In this document: piece after piece, positions 25,437 to 34,099 of the stretch
How the letters are laid out: every line of letters starts with the position of its first letter
Position numbering within the stretch: the first letter of the stretch is position 1
DNA from: Micromonospora sp. WMMD961
GTDB lineage: Bacteria > Actinomycetota > Actinomycetes > Mycobacteriales > Micromonosporaceae
Length of the DNA: 64,000 nucleotides
Direction of reading: 5' to 3'
Assembly: GCF_029626145.1 (NCBI RefSeq)
Contig: NZ_JARUBJ010000002.1
Coordinates: 5,801,501 to 5,865,500 of the forward strand
Position numbers and translations under genes: made by a program
The notes under the pieces: generated by a model
Told to the model about the DNA's origin: nothing
Seen by the model: only the letters and a program-made list of their open reading frames with translations
The model's database searches: none

Positions 25437-26877
25437 CGGCGGATTGCCTCTCGTCGTCTCGGTAGTTGTCCGTGTCGTCCCCGGGGTCGGTGTGCTCGCC
25501 GCGCCCCGCGGTGTCCTTCTCGTGCCGCCCCGCGCTGCCCTGCTCGCCGCGCCCCGCGGTGTCCTGGTCGTGGCCCGGCTCGACCCTGCTGACCAGGACG
25601 GTGTCGATCCGGTTTCGCCGGCCGGTGGTGCCCTCGGCGACCAACCGGAGACCGGCGACCTCGGCCTCCGCACCGGGGATCGGCACCCGCCCCAGCGACT
25701 GGGCGAGCAGGCCGCCGACCGTCTCCACCTCGTCGGTGGGCAGATCGGTCTCGAACATCTCGCCCAGATTCTCCACCGGCAGCCGGGCGGTCACCCGCAC
25801 CGAGGAGTCCGCCAGACGTTCGACGGGCGGGCGTTCGACATCGTACTCGTCGGTGATCTCACCGACGATTTCCTCCAGGATGTCCTCGATGGTGACCAGA
25901 CCGCCGGTGCCGCCGTACTCGTCGACGACGATGACCAGGTGGTTGCGGGCCGCCTGCATCTCCGACAGCAGGTCGTCGACCGGCTTGGACTCCGGCACGA
26001 AGGTCGCCGGGCGCATCAACTCGGCCACCGGCAACTGCTCGGCCTGCGGGTCGCCGCCCCGGGAGCGGCGGATCAGATCCTTGAGGTAGAGCACACCCAG
26101 CACGTCGTCGACACTCTCGCCGATCACCGGAATGCGGGAGAAGCCGGAGCGCAGGAAGAGCGCCAGCGCCTGCGCGAGCGTCTTGCCCTCCTCGATCCAC
26201 ACCATCTCGGTACGCGGCACCATCACCTCGCGGGCGATGGTGTCGCCGAGCGCGAAGACCGAGTGGATCATCTGACGCTCGCCGTGCTCGACCACACCGC
26301 GCTGCTCGGCCAGGTCGACCAGCTCCCGCAACTCCACCTGGGTGGCGAACGGCCCCTCCCGGAAGCCACGCCCCGGGGTGACCGCGTTGCCGATCAGGAT
26401 CAGCAACGACGCGAGCGGGTTGAGCGCCCGGCCCAGCCAGCGGACCATCGGCGCGACCGCCCGACCCACGGCGTACGCGTGCTGCCGGCCGATGGTGCGC
26501 GGCGCGACGCCGACCACCACGAAGCTGACCACGGTCATCGCGCCGGCGGTCACCAGCGCGGCCCGCCAGCCGGCACCGAAGCTGTCCACCGCGACCAGCG
26601 CCACCAGCGTGGTGGCGGTCAGCTCGGCGAGCAGCCGCAACAGCAGAAGCAGGTTCAGGTGCCGGACGACGTCACCGGCAACGGCCTGGAGGGTCCGGGC
26701 GCCACGCACACCGTCGCGGGCCAACTCGGCGGCTCGGGCCGGCGAGACGGCGGCGAGGGCCGCCTCGGTCATCGCGATCAGACCGGCCAACACCACCAGG
26801 CCGGCCGCGAAGACGATCAGCTGCAGGTCGGGTAGGCCGGCGGTGGCACCGGCCGCGAGTAACGGAGGAGTGGACAT
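25429..26877 (-). CDS. CNNM/CBS-domain transporter-like protein (hemolysin C family)
   Basis: 482 residues. The N-terminal CNNM domain has four hydrophobic helices (~15-140). Two CBS domains follow with VMVPRTEMVWIEEGKTLAQA (~235) and the strongly conserved FVPESKPVDDLLSEMQ, then VVDEYGGTGGLVTIEDILEE (~330). A CorC/HlyC ion-associated domain ends at ~430. The last ~50 residues are a disordered acidic tail with a repeat (DTAGRGEQ / DTAGRGEH). Relatives are Mg/Co efflux or osmotic regulators. ATG 26877 overlaps the ybeY stop by one base; GTG 26880 is an alternative. Confidence 0.9.
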   Translation of the reverse strand: MSTPPLLAAGATAGLPDLQLIVFAAGLVVLAGLIAMTEAALAAVSPARAAELARDGVRGARTLQAVAGDVVRHLNLLLLLRLLAELTATTLVALVAVDSFGAGWRAALVTAGAMTVVSFVVVGVAPRTIGRQHAYAVGRAVAPMVRWLGRALNPLASLLILIGNAVTPGRGFREGPFATQVELRELVDLAEQRGVVEHGERQMIHSVFALGDTIAREVMVPRTEMVWIEEGKTLAQALALFLRSGFSRIPVIGESVDDVLGVLYLKDLIRRSRGGDPQAEQLPVAELMRPATFVPESKPVDDLLSEMQAARNHLVIVVDEYGGTGGLVTIEDILEEIVGEITDEYDVERPPVERLADSSVRVTARLPVENLGEMFETDLPTDEVETVGGLLAQSLGRVPIPGAEAEVAGLRLVAEGTTGRRNRIDTVLVSRVEPGHDQDTAGRGEQGSAGRHEKDTAGRGEHTDPGDDTDNYRDDERQSADA

Positions 26878-27350
26878 CACTGGGTGCGGGTCGACCGCCA
26901 GCTGGCCAGCAGTCGGGCCTGGAGCCCGAACATCTCCCGCTCCTCCTCCGGCTCGGCGTGGTCGTAACCGAGCAGGTGCAGCACCCCGTGCACGGTGAGC
27001 AGGTGCAGCTCGTCGGCGGGCGCGTGCCCGGCGGTCGCCGCCTGCTTGGCCGCGACCTCGGGGCACAGCACGATGTCGCCGAGCAGGGCGGGCTCGCCGC
27101 CGGCCGGCGCGGACTCACCCGGGCCGTGGTCGACGCTGCCCTCGTCCATGGGGAAGGCGAGCACGTCGGTCGGGCCGTCGCCACCCATCCAGTGGTGGTT
27201 CAGCTCGGTCATGTATTCGATGTCGACCAACAGCACGGACAGCTCGGCGAGGGGGTTGACCCCCATCTCGTCGAGGGCGTGCCGGGCGACGGCGAGCACG
27301 GCGTCGGTGTCGACGTCGACACCGGACTCGTTGGCGATCTCGATGGACAA
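26877..27350 (-). CDS. ybeY: Endoribonuclease YbeY (16S rRNA maturation)
   Basis: 157 residues. The zinc motif HGVLHLLGYDH (~125-135, H-x3-H-x5-H) is intact. Upstream EYMTELNHHWMGGDGPTDVL and GDIVLCPEVA are the family strand motifs. YbeY trims the 3' end of 16S rRNA and takes part in 70S quality control. It sits between phoH and the CBS gene, the usual bacterial arrangement. Confidence 0.95.
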   Translation of the reverse strand: MSIEIANESGVDVDTDAVLAVARHALDEMGVNPLAELSVLLVDIEYMTELNHHWMGGDGPTDVLAFPMDEGSVDHGPGESAPAGGEPALLGDIVLCPEVAAKQAATAGHAPADELHLLTVHGVLHLLGYDHAEPEEEREMFGLQARLLASWRSTRTQ

Positions 27351-27365
27351 CTGCTTTCCTCTGCT

Positions 27366-28424
27366 TTAGCGGCGGCGGGCGGCCCGGCCGCCCTGGGCGG
27401 GTCGCCCGGGCACGGCATGGACGCCCTGCGCCTGCTGGTTCTCCCGCTCGGCGTCCCAGCGGGCGTACGCGTCGACGATCTCCCCGACCAGCCGGTGGCG
27501 GACCACGTCGGAGCTGGACAACTGGGCGAAGTGCACGTCCTCGACGTTTTCCAGGATCTCGCGGACCACCCGCAGACCGCTGGTCGTCCCGCCGGGAAGG
27601 TCCACCTGGGTGACGTCACCGGTGACGACGATCTTGGAGTTGAAGCCGAGCCGGGTGAGGAACATCTTCATCTGCTCGGGCGTGGTGTTCTGCGCCTCGT
27701 CCAGGATGATGAACGCGTCAGAGAGCGTACGGCCCCGCATGTACGCCAGTGGCGCGACCTCGATCGTCCCCTGGGCCATCAGCTTCGGGATCGTCTCCGG
27801 GTCGAGCATCTCGTGCAACGCGTCGTAGAGCGGGCGCAGGTACGGGTCGATCTTCTCGTTGAGCGTGCCGGGCAGGAAGCCCAACCGCTCGCCCGCCTCG
27901 ACCGCCGGCCGGGTCAGGATGATCCGGTTGACCTGCTTGGCCTGCAACGCCTGGACGGCCTTCGCCATCGCCAGGTAGGTCTTGCCGGTGCCGGCCGGGC
28001 CGATGCCGAAGACGATGGTGTTCGAGTCGATCGCGTCGACGTAGCGCTTCTGACCGAGGGTCTTGGGTCGGATGGTGCGCCCGCGACGGGAGAGGATGTT
28101 GAGCGTCAGGACCTCGGCGGGCCGCTCGGCGCTGCCCTGCTCGAGCATGCCGACGGTACGCCGGACGGCGTCAGTGGTCAGGGTCTCGCCTTTCTCGATG
28201 AGTTCGAGCAGCTCACTGAAGACCCGCTCGGCGAGGGCGTTGTCCGCGGGGTCACCGGTGATGGTGATCTCGTTGCCGCGAACGTGCACGTCACTGTTGA
28301 CCGAGCGTTCGACGAGTCGGAGGATCTCGTCGCCTGCGCCGAGCAGATTGACCATGATCTTCGAGTCGGGCACGGTGATCCTGGTCTGCACCCGGGGCGG
28401 GCCGGGAGGTGGGGTGCCGGTCAT
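27366..28424 (-). CDS. phoH: PhoH-like ATPase
   Basis: 352 residues. An N-terminal KH-like region (IMVNLLGAGDEILRLVERSV) is followed by the PhoH P-loop ATPase: Walker A GIGPAGTGKTYLAMAKAVQA (~147-166), Walker B FIILDEAQNTT (~245), and VVTGDVTQVDLPGG (~275). The C-terminus is basic. PhoH is a probable RNA helicase/ATPase coupled to YbeY. ATG 28424 is the chosen start; a frame open to 28505 offers a longer start, but the extra part is Arg/Pro-rich and unlike the family. Confidence 0.92.
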   Translation of the reverse strand: MTGTPPPGPPRVQTRITVPDSKIMVNLLGAGDEILRLVERSVNSDVHVRGNEITITGDPADNALAERVFSELLELIEKGETLTTDAVRRTVGMLEQGSAERPAEVLTLNILSRRGRTIRPKTLGQKRYVDAIDSNTIVFGIGPAGTGKTYLAMAKAVQALQAKQVNRIILTRPAVEAGERLGFLPGTLNEKIDPYLRPLYDALHEMLDPETIPKLMAQGTIEVAPLAYMRGRTLSDAFIILDEAQNTTPEQMKMFLTRLGFNSKIVVTGDVTQVDLPGGTTSGLRVVREILENVEDVHFAQLSSSDVVRHRLVGEIVDAYARWDAERENQQAQGVHAVPGRPAQGGRAARRR

Positions 28425-28554
28425 AGGTCGGGCCGAAGGGCCCTGCGCCACCTGCTCTCGATCTCGGCGCCGGCCTGCTGGCTGGCGTGCGGACGTTACA
28501 CCCATCGTATCCGTTCGACGCGGGCCGCATCGCGCCCATTTCCGCTGGCCGCGA

Positions 28555-29943
28555 TCAACGCCCGGCCCGGAAGTCGTACCGGTCGAACGTCTCCTGGTGG
28601 CGGGTGAACCGGTACGTCGCCCAGTGCATCCGGACCACCGTGCCGGCCTCGTCCCGGGTCAGCCGCAGCAGCTCACCGGCCTCCCGCCCGGATGCCGTGC
28701 GGAACACGTCCGGCTGGTCCGGTAGGGGCACGAAGATCGCTGGCGGGCGGCCGGCCGGATCGCCGGTCCCGCGCGCCCGCAGCGAGCCGTCATGCCAGGA
28801 GAAGACGTACTCGGAGCCCTCGCCCCACCAGCGGCCGAGCACGCCCCGCAGGGCCGCCGGCGCGGGTGCCCCGGGCCGCCATGGCTCGATGTCGGCCGGG
28901 TCGTGCTCGACCGCCGCGCCGAGCAGCCGGTGCGTCAGGTCGAACAGCTCGGCTGCCGTACCGGACGAGCCGAGCACCGCGGCGCCCATCGCGCCGGCCG
29001 TGCCGTCGCCTCCCCTCCGTCCGTACACACCGGCGAGGAAACCGGGCATCGCCCCGTCGTGCCCCACGTGCATCACCCGTTCCCCCTGCGGGATCAGGAT
29101 CAGCCCGAGACCGAAGCCCGCGCCCCAGAGCGTCTCGTCGGTGGTGGTCACGGGCCAGCGCATCTCGTCCAGCGTCGCGGTGGCGAGCACCGCGCCGGCC
29201 GGGTCCAGCGCCGCCGGGTCGGCCAGGAACGCCGCCCAGCGCGCCATGTCGGTAGCGGTGCTCCAGAGCTGCGCGGCCGGGCCGACAGCGCCGAAGTCGG
29301 TCGGCGGCTCGGGGTGCGCCTCGTCGGAGTACGCGTCGACCAGGAACCCGGTCGCCGCCGTCGGTCGGGGGGCCACTGTGGTGTCGGTCAGCCCGAGCGG
29401 CGTCAGGATCCGTTCGGTGAGCGCCCGCTCCCAGCTCTCGCCGCGCAGCCGGACGACCAGTCGACCGAGCACGGCCATGCCCAGGTTGGAGTAGTGGAAC
29501 CGGCGGGCCGCCGGCAACACCCGCTCGGCCCGGTCCAGCTCTGCCACCAACTGGTCGGCGTCCGGGGCGCGCAGGCTGTCCCACACGTCGCCGAACGGCT
29601 CGCGTTGCAGGCCGGCGGTGTGCGACAACAACCGACGCACGGTCAGTTCGCCGTGTGCGGGCAGGTCCAGGTGCCGACCCACCGGGTCGTCCAGATCCAG
29701 CAGCCCGTCGTCGCGGCACTGCAGGATGAGCGTCGCGGTGAAGGTCTTGGTGACCGAGCCGATCCGGAACTGGGTGTCCGGCGTCAACGGGCTGTCGGTC
29801 CCGGTCTCGCCGACGGTGCAGCTCCAGAGCGGTCGGTCGGCCCGGTGCAGCGCCACCGACACCGCCGGAACCCGGGCGTCGGCCTGCACCCGCCGGACGA
29901 GTCGGCCCAGGTGCTCGTGCACGCGACTGTCCGGCTCGCTCAC
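28555..29943 (-). CDS. Serine hydrolase, class C beta-lactamase/PBP family
   Basis: 462 residues, no signal peptide, so probably cytoplasmic. The catalytic tetrad SVTK (~64, in FRIGSVTKTFTATL) and the second motif YSNLG (~145) are clear; the third is probably HVGHDG (~300). These enzymes act as esterases, peptidases or beta-lactamases; without a signal peptide, an esterase or peptidase role is more likely. The C-terminal ~130 residues form an extra beta domain, as in many actinobacterial members. It overlaps the HIT gene by 4 nt. Confidence 0.88.
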   Translation of the reverse strand: MSEPDSRVHEHLGRLVRRVQADARVPAVSVALHRADRPLWSCTVGETGTDSPLTPDTQFRIGSVTKTFTATLILQCRDDGLLDLDDPVGRHLDLPAHGELTVRRLLSHTAGLQREPFGDVWDSLRAPDADQLVAELDRAERVLPAARRFHYSNLGMAVLGRLVVRLRGESWERALTERILTPLGLTDTTVAPRPTAATGFLVDAYSDEAHPEPPTDFGAVGPAAQLWSTATDMARWAAFLADPAALDPAGAVLATATLDEMRWPVTTTDETLWGAGFGLGLILIPQGERVMHVGHDGAMPGFLAGVYGRRGGDGTAGAMGAAVLGSSGTAAELFDLTHRLLGAAVEHDPADIEPWRPGAPAPAALRGVLGRWWGEGSEYVFSWHDGSLRARGTGDPAGRPPAIFVPLPDQPDVFRTASGREAGELLRLTRDEAGTVVRMHWATYRFTRHQETFDRYDFRAGR

Positions 29944-30299
29944 GCGAGGTCCCGGGCGAGCATCGGGCCGAGCGGCGCACCACCGAGCAGGTGCGCGTGC
30001 ACGTGGAACACTTCCTGCCCACCGTACGCGCCGGTGTTGAACATCAACCGGAAACCGTCGCCGAGCAGGCCCTCGTCCTCGGCCACGGCGGCGGACGTCG
30101 CCAGCACGTCGGCGGCCAGAGCGGGGTCACCCTGGGCGAGCGTGGCGACGTCGGCGTAGTGCTCCTTCGGAATGACCAGGACGTGCACCGGCGCCTTCGG
30201 GTCGATGTCACGGAAGGCGAGCGTGGTGTCGGTCTCCCGGACCACGGTGGCCGGGATCTCCCCGGCGACGATGCGGCAGAACAGGCAGTCGGATCCCAT
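29940..30299 (-). CDS. HIT-family nucleotide hydrolase
   Basis: 119 residues, HINT branch. SDCLFCRIVAGEIPATVVRE (~3-22) carries the CxxC zinc pair and HVHAHLLGG (~100) is the histidine triad. HINT proteins cleave AMP-linked phosphoramidates. The neighbouring serine hydrolase overlaps it and is probably co-expressed. ATG 30299. Confidence 0.93.
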   Translation of the reverse strand: MGSDCLFCRIVAGEIPATVVRETDTTLAFRDIDPKAPVHVLVIPKEHYADVATLAQGDPALAADVLATSAAVAEDEGLLGDGFRLMFNTGAYGGQEVFHVHAHLLGGAPLGPMLARDLA

Positions 30300-30308
30300 C
30301 GGGGCAGT

Positions 30309-30362
30309 GTAAGGAGGGGCCCCTTGTTAACGCCTGCGGTATAGGAAGGGGCCCTTCCTTAC
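30309..30362. repeat. Palindromic element, AGGAAGGGGCCC family, copy 1
   Basis: GTAAGGAGGGGCCCCTT (30309-30325) pairs with AAGGGGCCCTTCCTTAC (30346-30362) with one mismatch; loop of 20 nt (GTTAACGCCTGCGGTATAGG). The same arm sequence recurs at 41243-41296. It lies between divergent genes (HIT and SDR), where a terminator is not expected. This fits a dispersed REP-like palindrome. Confidence 0.85.
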
Positions 30363-30383
30363 ATCGGTGGGGGCTGAGGCACG

Positions 30384-31154
30384 ATGGCCGGCATGACGGA
30401 TCGGGCGGTACTGGTGACCGGAGCCTCGCGTGGGATCGGCGCTGCGATGGCGCAGGCGTTCGCGGCCAGCGGTGACCGGGTGGCGATCCACCACCGCGAC
30501 TCCGCCGACGCGGCCGAGGAGGTACGCGCGCGCCTGCCCGGCGCCGGGCACGTGGTGGTGCGCGCGGACCTCACCGACCCGGACGCGGTCCGGGCCATGG
30601 TCGACCGGGCCGCCGAGCTGCTCGGAGGGTTGGACGTCCTGGTCAACAACGCCGGGACGTACGGCGACCGGGACGACCCGCACCCGATCTTCGGCGCCTC
30701 CTACGAGCACTGGCAGAAGCGCTGGCGGCAGGTGTTGGAGACCAACCTGACCGGTGCCGGCAACGTCACCTGGTGCGCTGCCCAGCACATGCGCGAGCGC
30801 GGCGGGCGGATCGTCAACGTCTCGTCCCGGGGTGCGTTCCGGGGGGAGCCGGACCAGCCGGCGTACGGCGCCAGCAAGGCGGGGCTGAACGCGCTGGGTC
30901 AGTCCCTCGCCGTGGCGCTCGCGCCGTACGGCATCGCGGTCGCCACCGTCGCGCCGGGTTTCGTGGCGACCGACATGGTGACCGAGCACCTGCGCGGTGA
31001 GCATGGCGCGGCGATCCGGGCACAGAGCCCGTTCGACCGGGTGGCCCGGCCGGAGGAGATCGCCGCCGCGGTGCACTGGCTGGCCGCACCACAGGCCGAG
31101 TGGGCCTCCGGCACCATTGTCGACCTCAACGGCGCCTCCTACCTGCGCAGCTGA
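30384..31154 (+). CDS. SDR-family NAD(P)-dependent oxidoreductase
   Basis: 256 residues. VLVTGASRGIGAAMAQ (~10-25; cofactor glycine motif), VLVNNAGTYG (~87), the catalytic Ser in VNVSSRGAF (~145) and the YGASK motif (~160) are all intact. A classical 3-oxoacyl-ACP-reductase-like short-chain dehydrogenase. Substrate unknown. ATG 30384; ATG 30393 gives MTDRAVLV and is an alternative. It is single, divergent from HIT. Confidence 0.88.
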   Translation: MAGMTDRAVLVTGASRGIGAAMAQAFAASGDRVAIHHRDSADAAEEVRARLPGAGHVVVRADLTDPDAVRAMVDRAAELLGGLDVLVNNAGTYGDRDDPHPIFGASYEHWQKRWRQVLETNLTGAGNVTWCAAQHMRERGGRIVNVSSRGAFRGEPDQPAYGASKAGLNALGQSLAVALAPYGIAVATVAPGFVATDMVTEHLRGEHGAAIRAQSPFDRVARPEEIAAAVHWLAAPQAEWASGTIVDLNGASYLRS

Positions 31155-31226
31155 CGTCGACGCCGCCGGCAGATCACCCGGCCGGGGAGGTTGTTGGCGG
31201 CTCGCGGGCGGGTAAGTCCCATCGAC

Positions 31227-32138
31227 ATGGCCGACTCCGCGCTGCTGGACCTCACCGCCGACTACCGGGTGGCCGATGGCCACGACGACGACCCTGTCCT
31301 GCTCCGCCCCGACGGCACCGCCGTCGACACCTGGCGCGAGGACTACCCGTACGACGAGCGGCTGGACCGCGACGAGTACGACCGCGACAAGCGGCTGCTC
31401 CAGATCGAGCTGCTGAAACTCCAGGACTGGATCAAGGAGTCCGGCGAGCGGCTGGTGATCCTCTTCGAGGGCCGGGACGCGGCCGGCAAGGGCGGCACCA
31501 TCAAACGCTTCATGGAGCACCTCAACCCGCGGGGCGCGTCGGTGGTGGCGCTCGCCAAGCCGGACGAGCGGGAAGCCGCCCAGTGGTACTTCCAGCGGTG
31601 GCTGGCGCACCTGCCGGCGGCCGGCGAGGTCGTGCTGTTCGATCGTTCCTGGTACAACCGGGCCGGCGTGGAGCGGGTGATGGGCTTCTGCAGCCGCAAG
31701 GAGTACCTGGAGTTCCTGCGCCAGGCCCCGGAGCTGGAACGGATGCTGGTGCGATCGGGCATCCGGCTGGTCAAGTTCTGGTTCTCCGTCTCCCAGAACG
31801 AGCAGCGCACCCGGTTCGCGATCCGTCAGGTCGACCCGGTCCGGCAGTGGAAGCTGTCTCCGATGGACATCGCCTCGCTCGACCGGTGGGACGAGTACAC
31901 CGAGGCCAAGGAGGCGATGTTCTTCTGGACCGACACGGCCGATGCGCCGTGGACGGTGGTGAAGAGCAACGACAAGAAGCGGGCCCGGCTGGAGGCGATG
32001 CGGCACGTGCTGCACCGCTTCGACTACGCCGGCAAGGACCTCGCCGTGGTCGGCACACCGGACCCGCAGATCATCGGAAACGCTGGGCTGGACCTCGGGC
32101 CGGAGGAGGAGGTCGTGCCGGTGTTTCCGAGACCCTGA
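31227..32138 (+). CDS. ppk2: Polyphosphate kinase 2
   Basis: 303 residues, PPK2 class I type. Walker A FEGRDAAGKGGTIKR (~85), Walker B EVVLFDRSWYNRAGVE (~137) and the lid KFWFSVSQNEQRTRF (~185) are all present. It transfers phosphate between polyphosphate and nucleoside mono/diphosphates, storing or spending polyphosphate. It is convergent with rsmE, only 4 nt separating the two stop codons. Confidence 0.93.
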   Translation: MADSALLDLTADYRVADGHDDDPVLLRPDGTAVDTWREDYPYDERLDRDEYDRDKRLLQIELLKLQDWIKESGERLVILFEGRDAAGKGGTIKRFMEHLNPRGASVVALAKPDEREAAQWYFQRWLAHLPAAGEVVLFDRSWYNRAGVERVMGFCSRKEYLEFLRQAPELERMLVRSGIRLVKFWFSVSQNEQRTRFAIRQVDPVRQWKLSPMDIASLDRWDEYTEAKEAMFFWTDTADAPWTVVKSNDKKRARLEAMRHVLHRFDYAGKDLAVVGTPDPQIIGNAGLDLGPEEEVVPVFPRP

Positions 32139-32142
32139 ACGG

Positions 32143-32877
32143 TCACCAGCGGCCGAGGCGGGCGGCGAGCACGCTGAGCGCCGCCACCCCGGCGGTCGAG
32201 GTACGCAGGACCGACGGCCCGAGCCGCACCGCCCGGCCGCCGGCCTCGCGGAACGCGGTCAGCTCGGCGGGGGCGATGCCGCCCTCGGGGCCGACCACCA
32301 GGACGATCTCACCGGCGCTGGGCAGGTCGGCGGTGGTCAGCCGCTCGTCGGCCTCCTCGTGCAGCACGAACCCCGCAGCGGCGCCGGCGATCCGACGGGC
32401 CACCGTGGCGGTGGACTCGTCCGGCGCGCCGGCCACCACCGGCAGCCACGGCCGGCGGGCCTGCTTGGCGGCCTCCCGGGCGGTCGCCACCCACTTTTCC
32501 CGGGCCCGTACGCCCCGGTCACCGCGCCACTGGGTCACCGATCGCGACGCCGCCCAGGGCACGATCTCGTCGACGCCGACCTCGGTCATCGCCTGCACGG
32601 CCAACTCGCCCCGGTCGCCCTTCGCGATGCCCTGCACGGTGACGATGCGGGGGACCGGCGCGTCCGCGTACCCCCGGGAGGTGAGGGTGACCTCCAGGCT
32701 GCCCCGGCCGACGGCGGTGACCACGGCGGCGGCCGTGCCGCCCCGACCGTCGGCGAGCAGCAACTCCTCGCCGACGCGCAGCCGCTGCACGGTGGCCGCG
32801 TGGTGTCCCTCCGGGCCGTCCAGGGTCAGCGCCTCGCCGGTGGGCAGCGCCTCGACCAGGAACAGCGGTGCGGACAC
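32143..32877 (-). CDS. rsmE: 16S rRNA (uracil-1498-N3)-methyltransferase
   Basis: 244 residues. The PUA-like N-terminus (APLFLVEALPTGEALTLDGP) leads to the SPOUT domain: GEIVLVVGPEGGIAPAELTA (~190), and RLGPSVLRTSTAGVAAL (~222), the SAM knot. GTG 32877 lies one base after the dnaJ stop. rsmE after dnaJ is the usual arrangement in hrcA-dnaJ operons of Gram-positives. Confidence 0.94.
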   Translation of the reverse strand: MSAPLFLVEALPTGEALTLDGPEGHHAATVQRLRVGEELLLADGRGGTAAAVVTAVGRGSLEVTLTSRGYADAPVPRIVTVQGIAKGDRGELAVQAMTEVGVDEIVPWAASRSVTQWRGDRGVRAREKWVATAREAAKQARRPWLPVVAGAPDESTATVARRIAGAAAGFVLHEEADERLTTADLPSAGEIVLVVGPEGGIAPAELTAFREAGGRAVRLGPSVLRTSTAGVAALSVLAARLGRW

Positions 32878-32878
32878 C

Positions 32879-34024
32879 TCAGGCGTGCCCGTTGAACGCG
32901 TCGCGCATCCGGGAGAAGAAGCCGCCCTGCTTGGACAGCTCGGCGACCTCCTCGCCACGGGTCTTGGCGAAGTCGCGCAGCATCTTCTCCTGGTCCGGGT
33001 CGAGCTTGGTCGGGGTCCGCACGTCCAGGTGCACGTAGAGGTCACCCCGGCCGGTGCCGCGCAGGTGCGGTACGCCCCGGGCACGCAGTCGCAGCGTGCT
33101 GGCCGGCTGGGTGCCGGCCTTGACGTCGACGGTCTCCTCGCTGTCCAGGGTCTTGATGGTCAGCCGGGTGCCCAGTGCCGCCGCGGTCATCGGCACGGTG
33201 ACCCGGCAGTGCAGGTCGTCACCCTTGCGGGAGTAGACGTCGTGCGGCCGCTCGTGGATCTCCACGTAGAGGTCGCCGGCGGTGCCGCCACCCGGGCCGA
33301 CCTCGCCCTGCTGGGCCAGCCGGATCCGCATGCCGTCCTCGACGCCGGCCGGGATCTTGACGGTCAGCGAGCGGCGGGTCCGGACCCGGCCGTCGCCGGC
33401 GCAGGTGGGGCACGGGTGCGGGATGGTGGTGCCGTAGCCCTGGCACACGGTGCACGGCCGGGCGGAGACCACCTGCCCGAGGAAGGTGCGCTGCACGGAC
33501 TGCACCTCGCCCCGGCCGGCACACGCCTCGCAGGTGGCCAGGTGGGTGCCGGCGGCCGTGCCGGCGCCGGAACAGGTGGTGCAGAGCACGGCGGTGTCGA
33601 CGGTGATCGGCGCCTCGACGCCGAACGCCGTCTCGTGCAGGTCGAGTTCGAGTCGCAGGATCGCGTCGGCGCCCGGGCGGGTACGCGGACGCGGGCCACG
33701 GGCGCTGCCCCCGGCACCGCCGAAGAAGGCGTCCATGATGTCCTGGAAACCGACGAACGGGCCGGCGCCACCGGGCCCTCCGGGGCCTCCGGCACCGCCG
33801 CCGCCCGGGGCGAGCGGGTCGCCACCCAGGTCGACGATCTGCCGCTTCCGGTCGTCCGAGAGGACCTCGTACGCGGCGTTGATGTCCTTGAACTTCTCCT
33901 GAGCCTCCGGGTCCGGATTGACGTCCGGGTGGAACTGGCGCGCCAGCTTGCGGTAGGCGCGCTTGATCTCGTCATCGGAGGCTTCCCGGCTCACACCGAG
34001 AATGCCGTAGTAGTCCCTGGCCAC
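32879..34024 (-). CDS. dnaJ: Chaperone protein DnaJ
   Basis: 381 residues. J domain with ARDYYGILGVSREASDDEIK and the HPD motif (RQFHPDVNPD, ~33). A G/F-rich linker (~75-95). Four CxxCxGxG-type zinc repeats: CTTCSGAG, CEACAGRG, CTVCQGYG, CPTCAGDG (~140-215). C-terminal peptide-binding domains follow. Co-chaperone of DnaK. GTG 34024 gives the usual (M)ARDYYG start; ATG 34042 is an in-frame alternative. Downstream of hrcA under CIRCE control. Confidence 0.95.
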   Translation of the reverse strand: MARDYYGILGVSREASDDEIKRAYRKLARQFHPDVNPDPEAQEKFKDINAAYEVLSDDRKRQIVDLGGDPLAPGGGGAGGPGGPGGAGPFVGFQDIMDAFFGGAGGSARGPRPRTRPGADAILRLELDLHETAFGVEAPITVDTAVLCTTCSGAGTAAGTHLATCEACAGRGEVQSVQRTFLGQVVSARPCTVCQGYGTTIPHPCPTCAGDGRVRTRRSLTVKIPAGVEDGMRIRLAQQGEVGPGGGTAGDLYVEIHERPHDVYSRKGDDLHCRVTVPMTAAALGTRLTIKTLDSEETVDVKAGTQPASTLRLRARGVPHLRGTGRGDLYVHLDVRTPTKLDPDQEKMLRDFAKTRGEEVAELSKQGGFFSRMRDAFNGHA

Positions 34025-34099
34025 TGCGTTCCGTGTCCTCATGTTCGTCTCGCGTTGCGCCGGTCGGCGGCCGCAGCCGGCCGCATCGGCCCTGACCAA